From assembly GCA_020636405.1 (NCBI GenBank), contig JACJXW010000011.1, positions 140,204-204,203 of the forward strand: a stretch of DNA of 64,000 nucleotides. Direction: 5' to 3'. The translations under genes and the position numbers were made by a program. The notes under the pieces were generated by a model. It was given only the letters and a program-made list of their open reading frames with translations, ran no database searches and had not been told where the DNA came from. Numbering within the stretch: position 1 is the first letter of the stretch; the number at the start of each line of letters is the position of its first letter. The DNA is from Lewinellaceae bacterium. GTDB taxonomy: Bacteria > Bacteroidota > Bacteroidia > Chitinophagales > Saprospiraceae. Shown piece after piece: positions 37,873 through 46,813 of this stretch.

Positions 37873-39267
37873 TTAGGAGGCCGTTTTCTTGCGCTTGCGC
37901 CGAGTCTTGAACATCTCTATGATCTCCTTTTCTTTCAGGAAGCCGAAATCCTGGAAAGCCGTTGAAACAAATTTCTTGATATCCTGGTAGTCTTTGCCCC
38001 GTTTGTCGGTATAACGCTTGAGCAACTTCTTGACGTAGCGCAAGGAAAGTTCCTTGAGTTGTTGGTTGAAGTGCTGGTTGGCGAAGATAGACATATAGAC
38101 GGGGAAGAGCTTGGAGATCTCGAAATAGTCGGCATAATCTTCCACCTCCAGGTTGTCGATCAGGCGAGCGAAATAGTTATAGATGGTCTGCCGGACACAT
38201 TCGTTTATGGTTGACAGGCCTTCATAGCGGACGTAGAAGGTTTTGATGGCATCCTGAGCCTCTTCGTTCATATACCCTTTAGAGTGGACGATGTCCATCA
38301 GTTCGTAGTAGTACTTCAGGTCGTCTTCGATCGACTTGTCGATGACGGCGGAGAGGCGCTGGTCGGCGCGGGGGTCCAGGTCGATATCCGTCCGGTTGTG
38401 AAGCAGGAGCATATACTCCAGATATTGATCGATGAATTCCGGCATTGTGGTGCGGACGTCGTTGAAGTGTTTGGCCAGTTCTTTGCGCGCTTTGTCATCC
38501 AGGTCGAAGTAAGCGGCGAAGAGGACCATGATCTCCATATGTTCCCGGTTGCCCTTGAATTCCTTATTGGCTACCAGGGCGCGGAGTTCCGGAATGATAT
38601 TGGTATTGTCGGAATGGCGCCGGACGCGGTGGATGATGAAGCTCTTGAGCGGGGAGTACAGCACCTTAAGGTCGGAGAGCGTTTCGGGGAACTCGGCGGT
38701 GTGGAAATGGTCATTGACAAACTGGCGCTGGTAGCGCTCGTAGCCGGCCTTGCGTTCCTCGGGGGTGCGGTAGCGGTCCAGTTTCTGGCTTTGCAGGAAA
38801 TAACGCACCCGTTTGTTATCAATGCTGTTGATCAGGTTGGTCACCCATATGTCGCTGCTCATGGCGAAGCCCATTTGGATAGACTGGCCGATCCTTTTGC
38901 GGAGAATATCAAAATTGGAGGAGTGGCAGATGGCCAGCAGCACGGCCTTGAAGTGGTCTTGCGGGCGGGTGTACTTGTATTGTTTGTCCACTTCACCGCG
39001 CAGGACGGAATACCCCAGGATCTTGGGCAGGTACATGCCTTCGAATTCCGGTTCCAGCAAGACGGTTTCCATAGAGATGACCTGCAGGGGGTCTTTTTCC
39101 GCCACCTCGTCGTACAGTGCAGCGATGCGAGGCTCGAACTGCTCTTTGAGCTGCGTGTAGTATTCTTCCTCTTCCTCGTCCAGATATTGCTGCAATTCTT
39201 CGGACTCCTGGATATCGTTGGCGATCTCTTCCAGTTTTTTGATGTATTTTATATCGAGCTCCTGCAT
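37873..39267 (-). CDS. Hypothetical protein downstream of rpsP
   Basis: 464 residues. The N-terminus is acidic and helical (EEIANDIQESEELQQYLDEE), followed by a long helical region with many conserved-looking aromatic and charged residues (YTRPQDHFKAVLLAICHSSN, RFLKRYTDKRGKDY near the C-terminus in similar form) and a basic tail RRKRKKTAS. There is no signal peptide or membrane helix. It lies 143 bp downstream of rpsP, in the place where rimM and trmD stand in many bacteria, but it resembles neither. Function unknown; the basic tail and position make a ribosome- or RNA-linked role possible, which is speculation. Confidence 0.7.
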   Translation of the reverse strand: MQELDIKYIKKLEEIANDIQESEELQQYLDEEEEEYYTQLKEQFEPRIAALYDEVAEKDPLQVISMETVLLEPEFEGMYLPKILGYSVLRGEVDKQYKYTRPQDHFKAVLLAICHSSNFDILRKRIGQSIQMGFAMSSDIWVTNLINSIDNKRVRYFLQSQKLDRYRTPEERKAGYERYQRQFVNDHFHTAEFPETLSDLKVLYSPLKSFIIHRVRRHSDNTNIIPELRALVANKEFKGNREHMEIMVLFAAYFDLDDKARKELAKHFNDVRTTMPEFIDQYLEYMLLLHNRTDIDLDPRADQRLSAVIDKSIEDDLKYYYELMDIVHSKGYMNEEAQDAIKTFYVRYEGLSTINECVRQTIYNYFARLIDNLEVEDYADYFEISKLFPVYMSIFANQHFNQQLKELSLRYVKKLLKRYTDKRGKDYQDIKKFVSTAFQDFGFLKEKEIIEMFKTRRKRKKTAS

Positions 39268-39410
39268 AGGTAGGCCTTTTTTAAAGGCAAACCTGATAGT
39301 GCAAATTAAGCACTACCAGGCCTGCGTATGAATAGAATTAATAGTATAGCCTATTGGCATCACAAATATACTCAAAACAGAGCATATCGCAAAATACCAG
39401 TTGGAGTAGA

Positions 39411-39896
39411 TTACTCCTCTTCTCCTGCTGCTGCTTCGGGCGCCGGAGTTTCTTCGATGGCTTCGATAACAGGTACTTCCTTGGGCGGTGGAGTTCCGGA
39501 GACGGCAGCGTGGAACTGGCGCTCCTCTTCTGCTGTCTTCTCGAAGCGAGCGGCGATCTTGGCTTCCTTAGCCTCTACCCAATCCTGGTATTTCTTTTCC
39601 GCTTCCTCCGGGTTCATGGCGCCTTTTTTAACGCCACGCATGAGGTGCTTCTTGTAGTAAACGCCCTTGAAACGCAGGATAGCGCGCACGGTATCCGTCG
39701 GCTGGGCGCCTTTCATCAGCCAGTCATAAGCTTTATCCCGGTCGATGTCGATCGTTGCCGGCTTTGTCATGGGGTTATAGGACCCCAGCCTTTCGATGAA
39801 CTTCCCATCCCGGGGAGACCGGGCATCCGCCACAACGATGTGGTAGAAAGGACGTTTTTTACGGCCCTTTCTCTGTAAACGCATTTTTACTGCCAT
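39411..39896 (-). CDS. rpsP: 30S ribosomal protein S16
   Basis: 161 residues. The first ~80 residues are classic S16 (MAVKMRLQRKGRKKRPFYHI, then VVADARSPRDGKFIERLGSY, then TDTVRAILRFKGVYYKKHL). S16 binds 16S rRNA early in 30S assembly. The tail of about 75 residues, rich in Glu, Ala and Pro (ending EETPAPEAAAGEEE), is a Bacteroidota-type extension not found in short S16 proteins. A near-perfect promoter lies about 70 bp upstream. The usual partners rimM and trmD are not adjacent. Confidence 0.97.
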   Translation of the reverse strand: MAVKMRLQRKGRKKRPFYHIVVADARSPRDGKFIERLGSYNPMTKPATIDIDRDKAYDWLMKGAQPTDTVRAILRFKGVYYKKHLMRGVKKGAMNPEEAEKKYQDWVEAKEAKIAARFEKTAEEERQFHAAVSGTPPPKEVPVIEAIEETPAPEAAAGEEE

Positions 39897-39964
39897 GTTA
39901 AAATTCTATAGGTGAAACCATACCCGCTTACCTTGAATATCAAGCGACGGGTTTTTAACGGCGG

Positions 39965-39995
39965 CAAAGATAGGTTTTTTGTTTTGGCTTTCAAA
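39965..39995 (-). promoter_or_regulatory. rpsP promoter (TTTG-N19-TATCTTTG)
   Basis: On the minus strand TTTG (39992-39995) is followed after exactly 19 bp by TATCTTTG (39965-39972), a full match to the Bacteroidota housekeeping promoter. Transcription should start near 39958, giving a leader of about 60 nt for rpsP. Confidence 0.8.
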
Positions 39996-40382
39996 CCCTT
40001 TTTGCCTTCAAAACCAGAATTTTAACCATCCGAAGCTTCGCTAATCTCCTGATTTTGAGAAAGGAGGCCAGGAGTGCAGGAATTTTTTTTGTGTAAAGCC
40101 TCCTTTTGCCTTTACTTCTTGCCAATTTGTAGTAAATTTGGAAGGTAAGTAGGAGAAAGGGATATACCCCCAACACTTGCTTTTTTCGGTTTTGGCATTC
40201 CCCTTCGGGCCTATTCGGCTGCCCCTTCAAAATGAGTCCATAATGGCCATCGCCTTTTGAATTTCTGCTTCAGTGCCTTTTTTACCGGCCTGTGGCAAAC
40301 AAACACTACCGCTTTCTAGTTGCTGCCCGTCCAATGCTTCCCCCCGCAGCTTTCGGGCCTACAGCGGAAGAACAACTATACT
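39996..40382. other. Divergent intergenic region
   Basis: Between rpsP and the choice-of-anchor L gene. It contains TAAATTTG at 40133-40140 on the plus strand, a possible -7 box with no TTTG at the right distance. The short frames here look non-coding. No hairpin or repeat was recognised. Confidence 0.4.
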
Positions 40383-43070
40383 ATGCGCCAACTATTGTAT
40401 CTCGTTAGCGGCTATCTAATGATCTGCCTTCCTCTTATGGGAGAACACCGGCGCAATATGCCGTTCAGTGAGCCTGCTTCCACGCCGCTGGTTGGTATTC
40501 AGACTGACGACTCCTTCTCCGTCGAGGAACTGGTCCAGGACGTTTTTGTCACCGGGGCCTGCAATACGATCACCAACATCCGGGCCATAGGCGCCAATAA
40601 GGGGATCGGGTACTTCGAGAACGGAGAGGCCAGTATTGGCATTGATCGCGGGGTTATCATTGCCACCGGCCCGATCGGTAATGCACGGGGCCCGAATTCC
40701 GCCACGGATAAAAGCGGGGATTTCATGGACAATAATGGAGACCCCGACCTGAATATCATGAGCACCGGTGCGGTGAAGGATGCCGTCGGCATAGAATTCG
40801 ACTTCATGCCCCTCGATTCCATTGTCACTTTTCGCTATGTATTCGCCTCCGAAGAATACTGCGAATTTGTCGGCAGTATCTACAACGACGTTTTCGGTTT
40901 CTTCATCCGCGGCCCGGGGATCAGTGGGGAATTTTCCAACAACTCCAGAAATGTAGCCCTCATCCCCGGATCTGATGATTACGTGAGCATCAACTCCGTC
41001 AATTACCAACAAAATGAAGCCTATTACATTCGCAACGAATTGATCGATGACGCCGTTATCTGCGGCCTTAATCTCTATTTCAATAATCACTATGAGCAGA
41101 TCGAATATGACGGCTTTACCCGAAAACTAACGGCTGTACTGAAACTTCAACCCTGCCAGACTTACCATATCCGCCTGGTTGTTGCCGATGTAGGGGACAA
41201 CTTCTATGACTCCGCTGTATTCCTGGCCGCCGAAAGCTTCAACCTGGGAGGCAAGGCCGAAATCTCTGCCGCTACCGGCATCAGCCCGGCAAGCCCTTCC
41301 ATGGAAGGATGCCAGGATGCCTATTTTCTCTTCGAACGCCAGGGTGACAGTGACCTGCGGTATCCCATGACGGTGAATTATACGGTCTCCCCGCTGGGAA
41401 CCGCCTTGCCGGGTATCGACTTCGAACCGTTATCGGGCAATGTGACTATCCCTTCCGGGCGTCAATTTATCCAGGTGCCGGTCAGCCTGATCAATGACGG
41501 GCTGCCCGAGCCTACCGAGAGCATTATCCTGGAGCTGGACATACCCTGTGCCTGTTATACCGACACCGCCCGGATGTTCATCGCAGACAGCCCGCCGATC
41601 TCAGTCCGCCTGGAGGATTTCGGAGTCTGTGAAAATGGCACTACCGAGATCAGCCCCATAGTCGAGGGAGGCACTTCTCCCTTTTCCTACGAGTGGAACA
41701 CCGGACAATCCGGCCCTACACTGGACGCTACGGCCAATGGCCCTCCGCGGTACGCCGTGACCGTGTACGATGCCTGCGGCAACAGCGCTGCCGATAGTGC
41801 CGGATATTTTCTCGCACTCCCGCCGGAAGCTACCATCAGTGGAGATGCCTCCGTCTGTGAAGGCGATACGGCATTGCTTCTGGTCCAGCTTACCGGCATC
41901 GCCCCATGGGGTATCACCTACAGCCTCAATGGGGTGGGGCAGGCCGAAATAACAAACATTACTACGCCCAACTTTGGGCTTCCTGTCACCCAGGCCGGCA
42001 ACTACGCCCTGCTGGAGGTCCGCGATGCTGCCTGTGAAGGTTATACTTCCGGCCAGGCCACCGTCGAAGTGCGGCAGATCACCCTGGAAGCGGAGAGCCG
42101 CAACGTCTCCTGCACGGGCGCATCCGACGGCAGCATCAGCGTAGAGATAACCGGCGGCATGCCTCCCTACAGTTATTCCTGGAGGGAAAATATTGGCAAC
42201 AGCCTTCACCCCGAAGGCCTTCCGGCGGGCACCTATTCCCTTTCAGTGGCCGACGGCTCCGGCTGCACCAAAGAACTCTTAGTGGAGGTCGGCGCCCCTT
42301 CTCCCCTCGAGGCTCTGGCGCCCGACTGTGAACGGCTTGCCGAGGGGCAGCTCGCTATCTCCCCTTCAGGAGGTACTCCGCCTTATTTGTATTCCATAGA
42401 CGGGGAAGCCTTCTATAATGCTTCCCTATTTGAAACGCTGGAACCCGGGGTGGAATACGAAATTACTGTACAGGACGCTGCCGGGTGCCTTTTTACCCAA
42501 GACTTTATCATGCCGGCCAGCTATCTGCAAATGGTCACCCTGCCGGGGACTCTGGAAGCCAGCCTTGGCAGGCGCACGCTGCTGCAACCCGAAGTCAATA
42601 TTCCGGAATCTCTGATCGGCACTATTCGCTGGGCCCCGGCTGACGGACTGAGCTGTACCGACTGCCTCTTCCCGGAGCTGCTGCCCTTCGAAAGCCATAC
42701 CTACACCATCCGAATTGTTGACATCTACGGCTGTACGGCAGAAGCATCCGTACAGGTTGAGGTCAGCGATGAGGCCGCCATTTTCGTCCCAACCGCCTTT
42801 TCTCCCAACGGCGACTATATCAACGACCGCTTCACCGTTTATGTCAATACCTATCAGGTAGAGGAGATTACCACCTTCCGGGTGTTCGACCGGTGGGGCG
42901 GCCTGCTGTTCGAACGGAAAAATGTACCCCCTAATGACGATTCATCCGGATGGGATGGCACGGCCAAAGGGGAACCGCTCAGCCCGGGTGTGTATACGTA
43001 TATGGTAGAAGTGAAACTGATCAACGGCGAGTACCAGTCCCAGGGGGGGCACGTGGTGCTGATGAGGTGA
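40383..43070 (+). CDS. Choice-of-anchor L protein with T9SS type B sorting domain
   Basis: 895 residues from the ATG that starts the signal peptide MRQLLYLVSGYLMICLPLMG; 21 upstream codons in frame are rejected. A choice-of-anchor L domain spans about 35-240 (VFVTGACNTITNIRAIGANK, then GVIIATGPIGNARGPN, and FRYVFASEEYCEFVG). Then come a Calx-beta-like segment (about 300-380) and several Ig/SprB-type beta repeats (VSCTGASDGSISVEITGGMP). The C-terminus is a gliding-motility-associated T9SS type B domain (FVPTAFSPNGDYINDRFTVY, ending GGHVVLMR). Predicted to be a large cell-surface adhesin or matrix protein exported by T9SS. Monocistronic, followed by a word-repeat tract. Confidence 0.92.
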   Translation: MRQLLYLVSGYLMICLPLMGEHRRNMPFSEPASTPLVGIQTDDSFSVEELVQDVFVTGACNTITNIRAIGANKGIGYFENGEASIGIDRGVIIATGPIGNARGPNSATDKSGDFMDNNGDPDLNIMSTGAVKDAVGIEFDFMPLDSIVTFRYVFASEEYCEFVGSIYNDVFGFFIRGPGISGEFSNNSRNVALIPGSDDYVSINSVNYQQNEAYYIRNELIDDAVICGLNLYFNNHYEQIEYDGFTRKLTAVLKLQPCQTYHIRLVVADVGDNFYDSAVFLAAESFNLGGKAEISAATGISPASPSMEGCQDAYFLFERQGDSDLRYPMTVNYTVSPLGTALPGIDFEPLSGNVTIPSGRQFIQVPVSLINDGLPEPTESIILELDIPCACYTDTARMFIADSPPISVRLEDFGVCENGTTEISPIVEGGTSPFSYEWNTGQSGPTLDATANGPPRYAVTVYDACGNSAADSAGYFLALPPEATISGDASVCEGDTALLLVQLTGIAPWGITYSLNGVGQAEITNITTPNFGLPVTQAGNYALLEVRDAACEGYTSGQATVEVRQITLEAESRNVSCTGASDGSISVEITGGMPPYSYSWRENIGNSLHPEGLPAGTYSLSVADGSGCTKELLVEVGAPSPLEALAPDCERLAEGQLAISPSGGTPPYLYSIDGEAFYNASLFETLEPGVEYEITVQDAAGCLFTQDFIMPASYLQMVTLPGTLEASLGRRTLLQPEVNIPESLIGTIRWAPADGLSCTDCLFPELLPFESHTYTIRIVDIYGCTAEASVQVEVSDEAAIFVPTAFSPNGDYINDRFTVYVNTYQVEEITTFRVFDRWGGLLFERKNVPPNDDSSGWDGTAKGEPLSPGVYTYMVEVKLINGEYQSQGGHVVLMR

Positions 43071-43079
43071 GGGGGAGTT

Positions 43080-43177
43080 GGGAGGTTGGGATGTTTGGAT
43101 GTTTGGAGGTTTGGATGTTTGGATGTTTGGAGGTTTGGATGTTTGGATGTTTGGAGGTTTGGATGTTGGGAGGTTGG
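43080..43177. repeat. Octamer tract of GTTTGGAT/GTTTGGAG words
   Basis: About twelve 8-bp words in a row, GTTTGGAT and GTTTGGAG alternating in a 24-bp higher-order unit (43100-43160), starting just 10 bp after the stop codon of the preceding gene. The edges are degenerate (GTTGGGAG). Open frames through it on both strands are a by-product of the repeat. Confidence 0.9.
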
Positions 43178-43328
43178 GGGGACTGGTTGAAGGCGGTTTG
43201 TTTTCCCGCCTGATTTGCCGCAAGCGATGCAGAGTTACGGCACAAAGGATTAGCTGTTAAGGGAATACGCTGTGTTTCAAAACTCGCGGGCGTACCCCCA
43301 TTTCTGAACACTCTCCCAAGCCCAAAAC

Positions 43329-43811
43329 TTACTCCTCATCTTCCGTGCCGAGGATATGGATGGGGCGGTCGATACTCTCCTGGAGAGAGATGAAGGTTTC
43401 GGTGCGTTGGATGCCGGAAATCTTCTGGATCTTATCGTGGAGGACTTCTCTAAGGTGGTCGGTGTCCCGGCAGATGATCTGGGCGAAGATGTTATATAGG
43501 CCGGTGGTGTAGTGGGCGGCGACGATCTCAGGGATCTCTTCCAGTTCCTTTGCCACATCGTCGTATAGGGAGCTTTTGTCGAGATAGATACCGAGGAAGG
43601 CACAGATATCATACCCCAGCTTATTGTAGTCAATGGTAAGGTTGTAGCCTTTGACGATGCCGGCTTCCTCCAGCTTTTTCATTCGGACGTGGATGGTGCC
43701 CCCGGATACGTACAGCTGCTTGGCAATATCCGTATAAGCCTTTTTGGAATTCTGCATCAGGATGGAGAGTATCTGTTTGTCCAGTTTATCGATCTCTGTA
43801 CCTTTTGACAT
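43329..43811 (-). CDS. Lrp/AsnC-family transcriptional regulator
   Basis: 160 residues. An N-terminal winged helix (LDKQILSILMQNSKKAYTDI, with recognition helix VSGGTIHVRMKKLEEAGIV) is followed by the RAM ligand-binding domain (about 75-150; YDICAFLGIYLDKSSLYDDV and IFAQIICRDTDHLREVLHDK). Family members form octamers or dimers and respond to amino acids. The gene is alone, so its target may be itself or distant operons; no amino-acid genes adjoin it. A candidate -7 box lies 28 bp upstream of the start. Confidence 0.93.
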   Translation of the reverse strand: MSKGTEIDKLDKQILSILMQNSKKAYTDIAKQLYVSGGTIHVRMKKLEEAGIVKGYNLTIDYNKLGYDICAFLGIYLDKSSLYDDVAKELEEIPEIVAAHYTTGLYNIFAQIICRDTDHLREVLHDKIQKISGIQRTETFISLQESIDRPIHILGTEDEE

Positions 43812-43838
43812 AAGTGTAGTTCATTGTTAAATCTTTAA

Positions 43839-43846
43839 CAAATTTA
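43839..43846 (-). promoter_or_regulatory. Candidate -7 box of the Lrp-type gene
   Basis: TAAATTTG on the minus strand matches TAnnTTTG and would start transcription near 43832, about 20 nt before the start codon. The -33 TTTG is not at the usual distance, so an activator or an atypical promoter is possible. The region is very AT-rich. Confidence 0.4.
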
Positions 43847-44023
43847 GCTTTTCATTTTTTCTTTTTAAAAGAAAAGTCAAATATCTTTTTATTTTTTGAT
43901 ATTTTTTAAAGCAATCTCACGATTTTGTGTTTTTTGCCCTCTCGCTTGCGAAGAAACAAAAGCCGCTCGGCTGGCCGGCAGATTCCCAACACCTCTCCTG
44001 AATGACAATTTGTAAAATATTGG

Positions 44024-44031
44024 TACATTTG
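44024..44031 (+). promoter_or_regulatory. Candidate -7 box before the lipoprotein-yjjX pair
   Basis: TACATTTG matches TAnnTTTG; a start near 44038 would leave a leader of about 20 nt. The expected TTTG 19-20 bp upstream is absent. Confidence 0.4.
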
Positions 44032-44057
44032 CGGCTAGCCGCTTAATCGCAAATTTT

Positions 44058-44465
44058 ATGAACCTACGAAGCTTTTTTCAGAGTGCGCTCCTTCTATCCA
44101 TTGTGCTGTTGCCCGTCGCCTGTGGCAATGAACCCGAAGGCCAGCAGGAACTGTTGCTGGGCCGCTGGGAGCTCCGGCAGGCCACCCGCAACGGTAGCCC
44201 CACGGAATCCCTTTCCGAACTGTATTTTGTTTTCAATGCCGATGGCAGCATGAACACAAACCTTCCCGTTCCCGGGATGTCGGAAGAAACCAAATATAAA
44301 TTAGATGGCCGCAACATCTACCAGTATAGTGATGGCCTGCCGGACGAGTTGTCCTATTTCATCGATGAGATCAGTGATTCCACGCTGGTGCTGAGTACCG
44401 AGATCCGCAACTTCCGTTTCAACTTCGTCCTGGAGAAGCAAACGGCAACAGAGCGGTTGCAATGA
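44058..44465 (+). CDS. Small lipocalin-like lipoprotein
   Basis: 135 residues. Lipoprotein signal with lipobox LLPVAC, cysteine at residue 22. The mature part begins LLGRWELRQAT and continues as a run of beta strands (ELYFVFNADGSMNTNLPVPG, YKLDGRNIYQYSDG, NFRFNFVLEKQ), the pattern of lipocalin-like proteins of Bacteroidota that start with a G-x-W motif. The ligand is unknown. Its stop codon overlaps the start of yjjX (ATGA), so the two are co-translated, an unusual pair of an envelope protein and a nucleotide-cleaning enzyme. Confidence 0.8.
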   Translation: MNLRSFFQSALLLSIVLLPVACGNEPEGQQELLLGRWELRQATRNGSPTESLSELYFVFNADGSMNTNLPVPGMSEETKYKLDGRNIYQYSDGLPDELSYFIDEISDSTLVLSTEIRNFRFNFVLEKQTATERLQ

Positions 44466-44986
44466 TCGTCGTTGTAGCTTCCACTAACCCTGCCAAGCTC
44501 CTGGCTGTGCAGCAGGCTTTCGAAGCTGCCTTCCGGGTGGATGTTGAGGCGCGTGGCGTAGCCGTAGACAGCGGGGTAGCCGAACAACCCCTAAGCGACG
44601 AAGAGACCTTTCGCGGCGCCCGCAACCGGGCCCGCAATGCTCGCAGCGCCCATCCTGACGCCGATTATTGGGTGGGCATAGAAGGCGGCATTGAAGATAC
44701 GCCCAAAGGTATGGATGCCTTCGGCTGGGCCTATGTCTGTTCTCCTTCAATGGAGGGCCAGGCCCGCAGCGCTACCTTTCCTCTGCCGCCCACCGTTGTG
44801 CGCAGCATCAAAAACGGCGGTGAGTTGGGCCCTATCATGGACAAACTGTTCAACAAGAAGGAAAGCAAAAAGAAGGGCGGCGCCGTTGGCCTGCTTACCA
44901 ACGGGCTGATCACCCGCGACGCCCTGTACGCGCAGCCGCTGATCATGGCGCTCATCCCTTTTTTGCAGCCGGGGCTGTGGGAGTAA
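44462..44986 (+). CDS. yjjX: Inosine/xanthosine triphosphatase (YjjX family)
   Basis: 174 residues, the usual length. Motifs: VVVASTNPAKLLAVQQAF at the N-terminus, ARGVAVDSGVAEQPLSDEET, GARNRARNA, YWVGIEGGIED and FPLPPTVV, with the C-terminal GAVGLLTNGLITRDALYAQP. The enzyme hydrolyses non-canonical purine triphosphates (ITP, XTP) to diphosphates and keeps them out of nucleic acids; it acts in the cytosol. It overlaps the upstream lipoprotein gene by 4 bp and is translationally coupled to it. Confidence 0.92.
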   Translation: MIVVVASTNPAKLLAVQQAFEAAFRVDVEARGVAVDSGVAEQPLSDEETFRGARNRARNARSAHPDADYWVGIEGGIEDTPKGMDAFGWAYVCSPSMEGQARSATFPLPPTVVRSIKNGGELGPIMDKLFNKKESKKKGGAVGLLTNGLITRDALYAQPLIMALIPFLQPGLWE

Positions 44987-45057
44987 ATGCAGCTTACCCC
45001 TATATATCTATGGCGGACTTGTATGATCCGGCTGCTTGCCGCCGCCTTTCATTAGCC

Positions 45058-46347
45058 CTACAACTTACTCACCGACAACACCTTCACCATTCTTCCCTCC
45101 ACTTCCACCACTAGCCGGTAGATGCCGGCCGGCAGGGTATCGGCATACAGGCTCAGGCTTTGGGCGGAACTCCCCGTCTGTTCCTGTTGAACCAATTGTC
45201 CCAGGCTGTTGAAAAGGCTCAGCCGGGCATTCTTTCCGGAAAAGGCTCCCAGTTCTACGGTAAGTGCATCGGTGAAGGGAGAGGGGTAAGCGTTTATTGT
45301 AGCGGCGGCCAGCGCCTCTTCATTACTGGTAACGACGATGTCGATATCCTGGCAGTTTACATCCTGGCCGGCCCCGTTGGCCACTGTCAGGCACACCTCG
45401 TACATACCGGAAGTAGCATAGGTATGGGAGGGGTTGCGTTCCAGGCTGGTCGTGCCGTCGCCGAAATTCCACAGCCAGCCCACGGGGCCGAACTGCGACT
45501 CATCGGTGAATTGCACTTCACCATTGCCGATGGCCTCGTAGCTGAATGCGGCAACCGGCGCCACCATCGACTCCGAATAGCCGGTGAGGTGGGTAGCGGA
45601 AAGGGCGTTGCCGCTTTCGTCGTAGTCCAGGGACAATACTTGTGCCCGGCCGTCCTTAGCCCACCATTCGTAGGTGATGACCGTTTCCTCAAGCGTTGTA
45701 AACGGGATCCAGGCGCCGAAGAACTGTACAAAAATGGAGTCGACGGTTACCGTCTCTATACGCTGGCGCAGGGTTTCGTATTCTCCGGAAGGCAGCGACA
45801 AGGTACCCCAGGCGTCGATCTCGGCAACTTGAGTACCGCTTTCGCGCACCTGTACGGAGTCTACACCAAAGGCCGAGCCGTCCAGAAAGATGGTGAAGCC
45901 AAAATCATTGCTGAAAGAGGAGCCAAAAGTGGCCGGAGCCGGCAGCAGTTGCTGCGGTGGGTCGAACCGTGCCGTAGCAGAACCTCCGCCCGGCAGAGGG
46001 GCTGAACCGCCGAGTACGAGCAGGGCGTCGGCCGTCAGTTTGGCATAGCTGAAAAATCCATCCGTGCCCCGCAGGGAAAAGGTTGCGTCGGTAAAATCGG
46101 CGGCATAAGGCGTCTCTGCGGGGTCGACTACAGAATTCTGGAAGGTGCTGTGGGTATGAAGCGAGGAAAAATCCCAGCTCTGGCCTGCTCCGGCCGGCCC
46201 GGGCTCCAACCCGGCAACCAGGGTGTCTTCGCCAAAACTGAGCACCGCGCCAAAGGGCGGTATATCTGTACCGTCAATGGTGATCTGAGCCGAGAGGGTT
46301 AATCCACAGAACAGGGCCACGGACAGAGAAAGGTAAAATTTGATCAT
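45058..46347 (-). CDS. Secreted PKD-domain protein, T9SS type A
   Basis: 429 residues. Signal peptide (MIKFYLSLSVALFCGLTLSA), a beta-rich N-terminal domain (about 25-245) with no recognised family, a PKD domain (about 250-325, AFSYEAIGNGEVQFTDES then WLWNFGDGTTSLERNPSHTY) and a T9SS type A sorting domain (about 350-429, INAYPSPFTDALTVELGAFS to KVLSVSKL). It should be secreted through T9SS. No catalytic motif was seen in the N-terminal domain. The PKD and C-terminal domains resemble those of the subtilase array but are clearly more diverged. Confidence 0.88.
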   Translation of the reverse strand: MIKFYLSLSVALFCGLTLSAQITIDGTDIPPFGAVLSFGEDTLVAGLEPGPAGAGQSWDFSSLHTHSTFQNSVVDPAETPYAADFTDATFSLRGTDGFFSYAKLTADALLVLGGSAPLPGGGSATARFDPPQQLLPAPATFGSSFSNDFGFTIFLDGSAFGVDSVQVRESGTQVAEIDAWGTLSLPSGEYETLRQRIETVTVDSIFVQFFGAWIPFTTLEETVITYEWWAKDGRAQVLSLDYDESGNALSATHLTGYSESMVAPVAAFSYEAIGNGEVQFTDESQFGPVGWLWNFGDGTTSLERNPSHTYATSGMYEVCLTVANGAGQDVNCQDIDIVVTSNEEALAAATINAYPSPFTDALTVELGAFSGKNARLSLFNSLGQLVQQEQTGSSAQSLSLYADTLPAGIYRLVVEVEGRMVKVLSVSKL

Positions 46348-46813
46348 ATCTTCGATTTTTGGTTGATTAAAAATAACCCCCCTTTTCAGGCACGCTCCCC
46401 GGGTTAAAGGAAGCAGGGCACTTACAATAATGCTAATTTAATGGATAATCCGGGACGGCGTTACCCTCTAGTGTGGTTTAACTTTTCCGGCCCACTGAAT
46501 ACGGCCGAATAAGGTAACTATGTGCTTGGACAATAACAATCTAACAATACAGCCATTCAACAATTTGAGCGGAATCCCAGGAAAACACTGATGGAGCTTT
46601 GCGGCCGAAGCAGAATATGTTAGGCTATAATTGCCTAAGCACATATTTACCTATCCGGCTGAAATCGCCTGGCTTTGCCTCAGTCCTAAAGGATGGCCAG
46701 GCGTTTTCAGCCTTTGCTCCCTTCAGATGGGGCAAACAAAGGCTGGAAATGCCAACCTATAACAGTTGCCAATAAAGTTGAATAACCTATCCCACACTGC
46801 CCTCACTGATTCC
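46348..46813. repeat. Intergenic region with two inverted repeats
   Basis: A 17-bp inverted repeat with two mismatches (46513-46529, 46636-46652; GGTAActATGTGCTTgG) encloses a degenerate octamer tract with CAAT-based words (about 46530-46570). Next to it a 17-bp stem with one mismatch (46658-46674, 46697-46713) can fold as a hairpin downstream of the barrel gene's end. No gene was recognised. Confidence 0.6.

Noticed and set aside
43078..43311. Repeat proteins (VWMFGGLD-like and NIQTSKHP-like frames) in the octamer tract
   Set aside because: A 24-bp unit without stops gives open frames in several phases automatically; there is no start signal or flanking domain.
46389..46440. Possible SRP RNA because of a GGAAGCAGGGC match
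   Set aside because: The flanking bases do not form the conserved SRP loop and helix 8; the match is too short.
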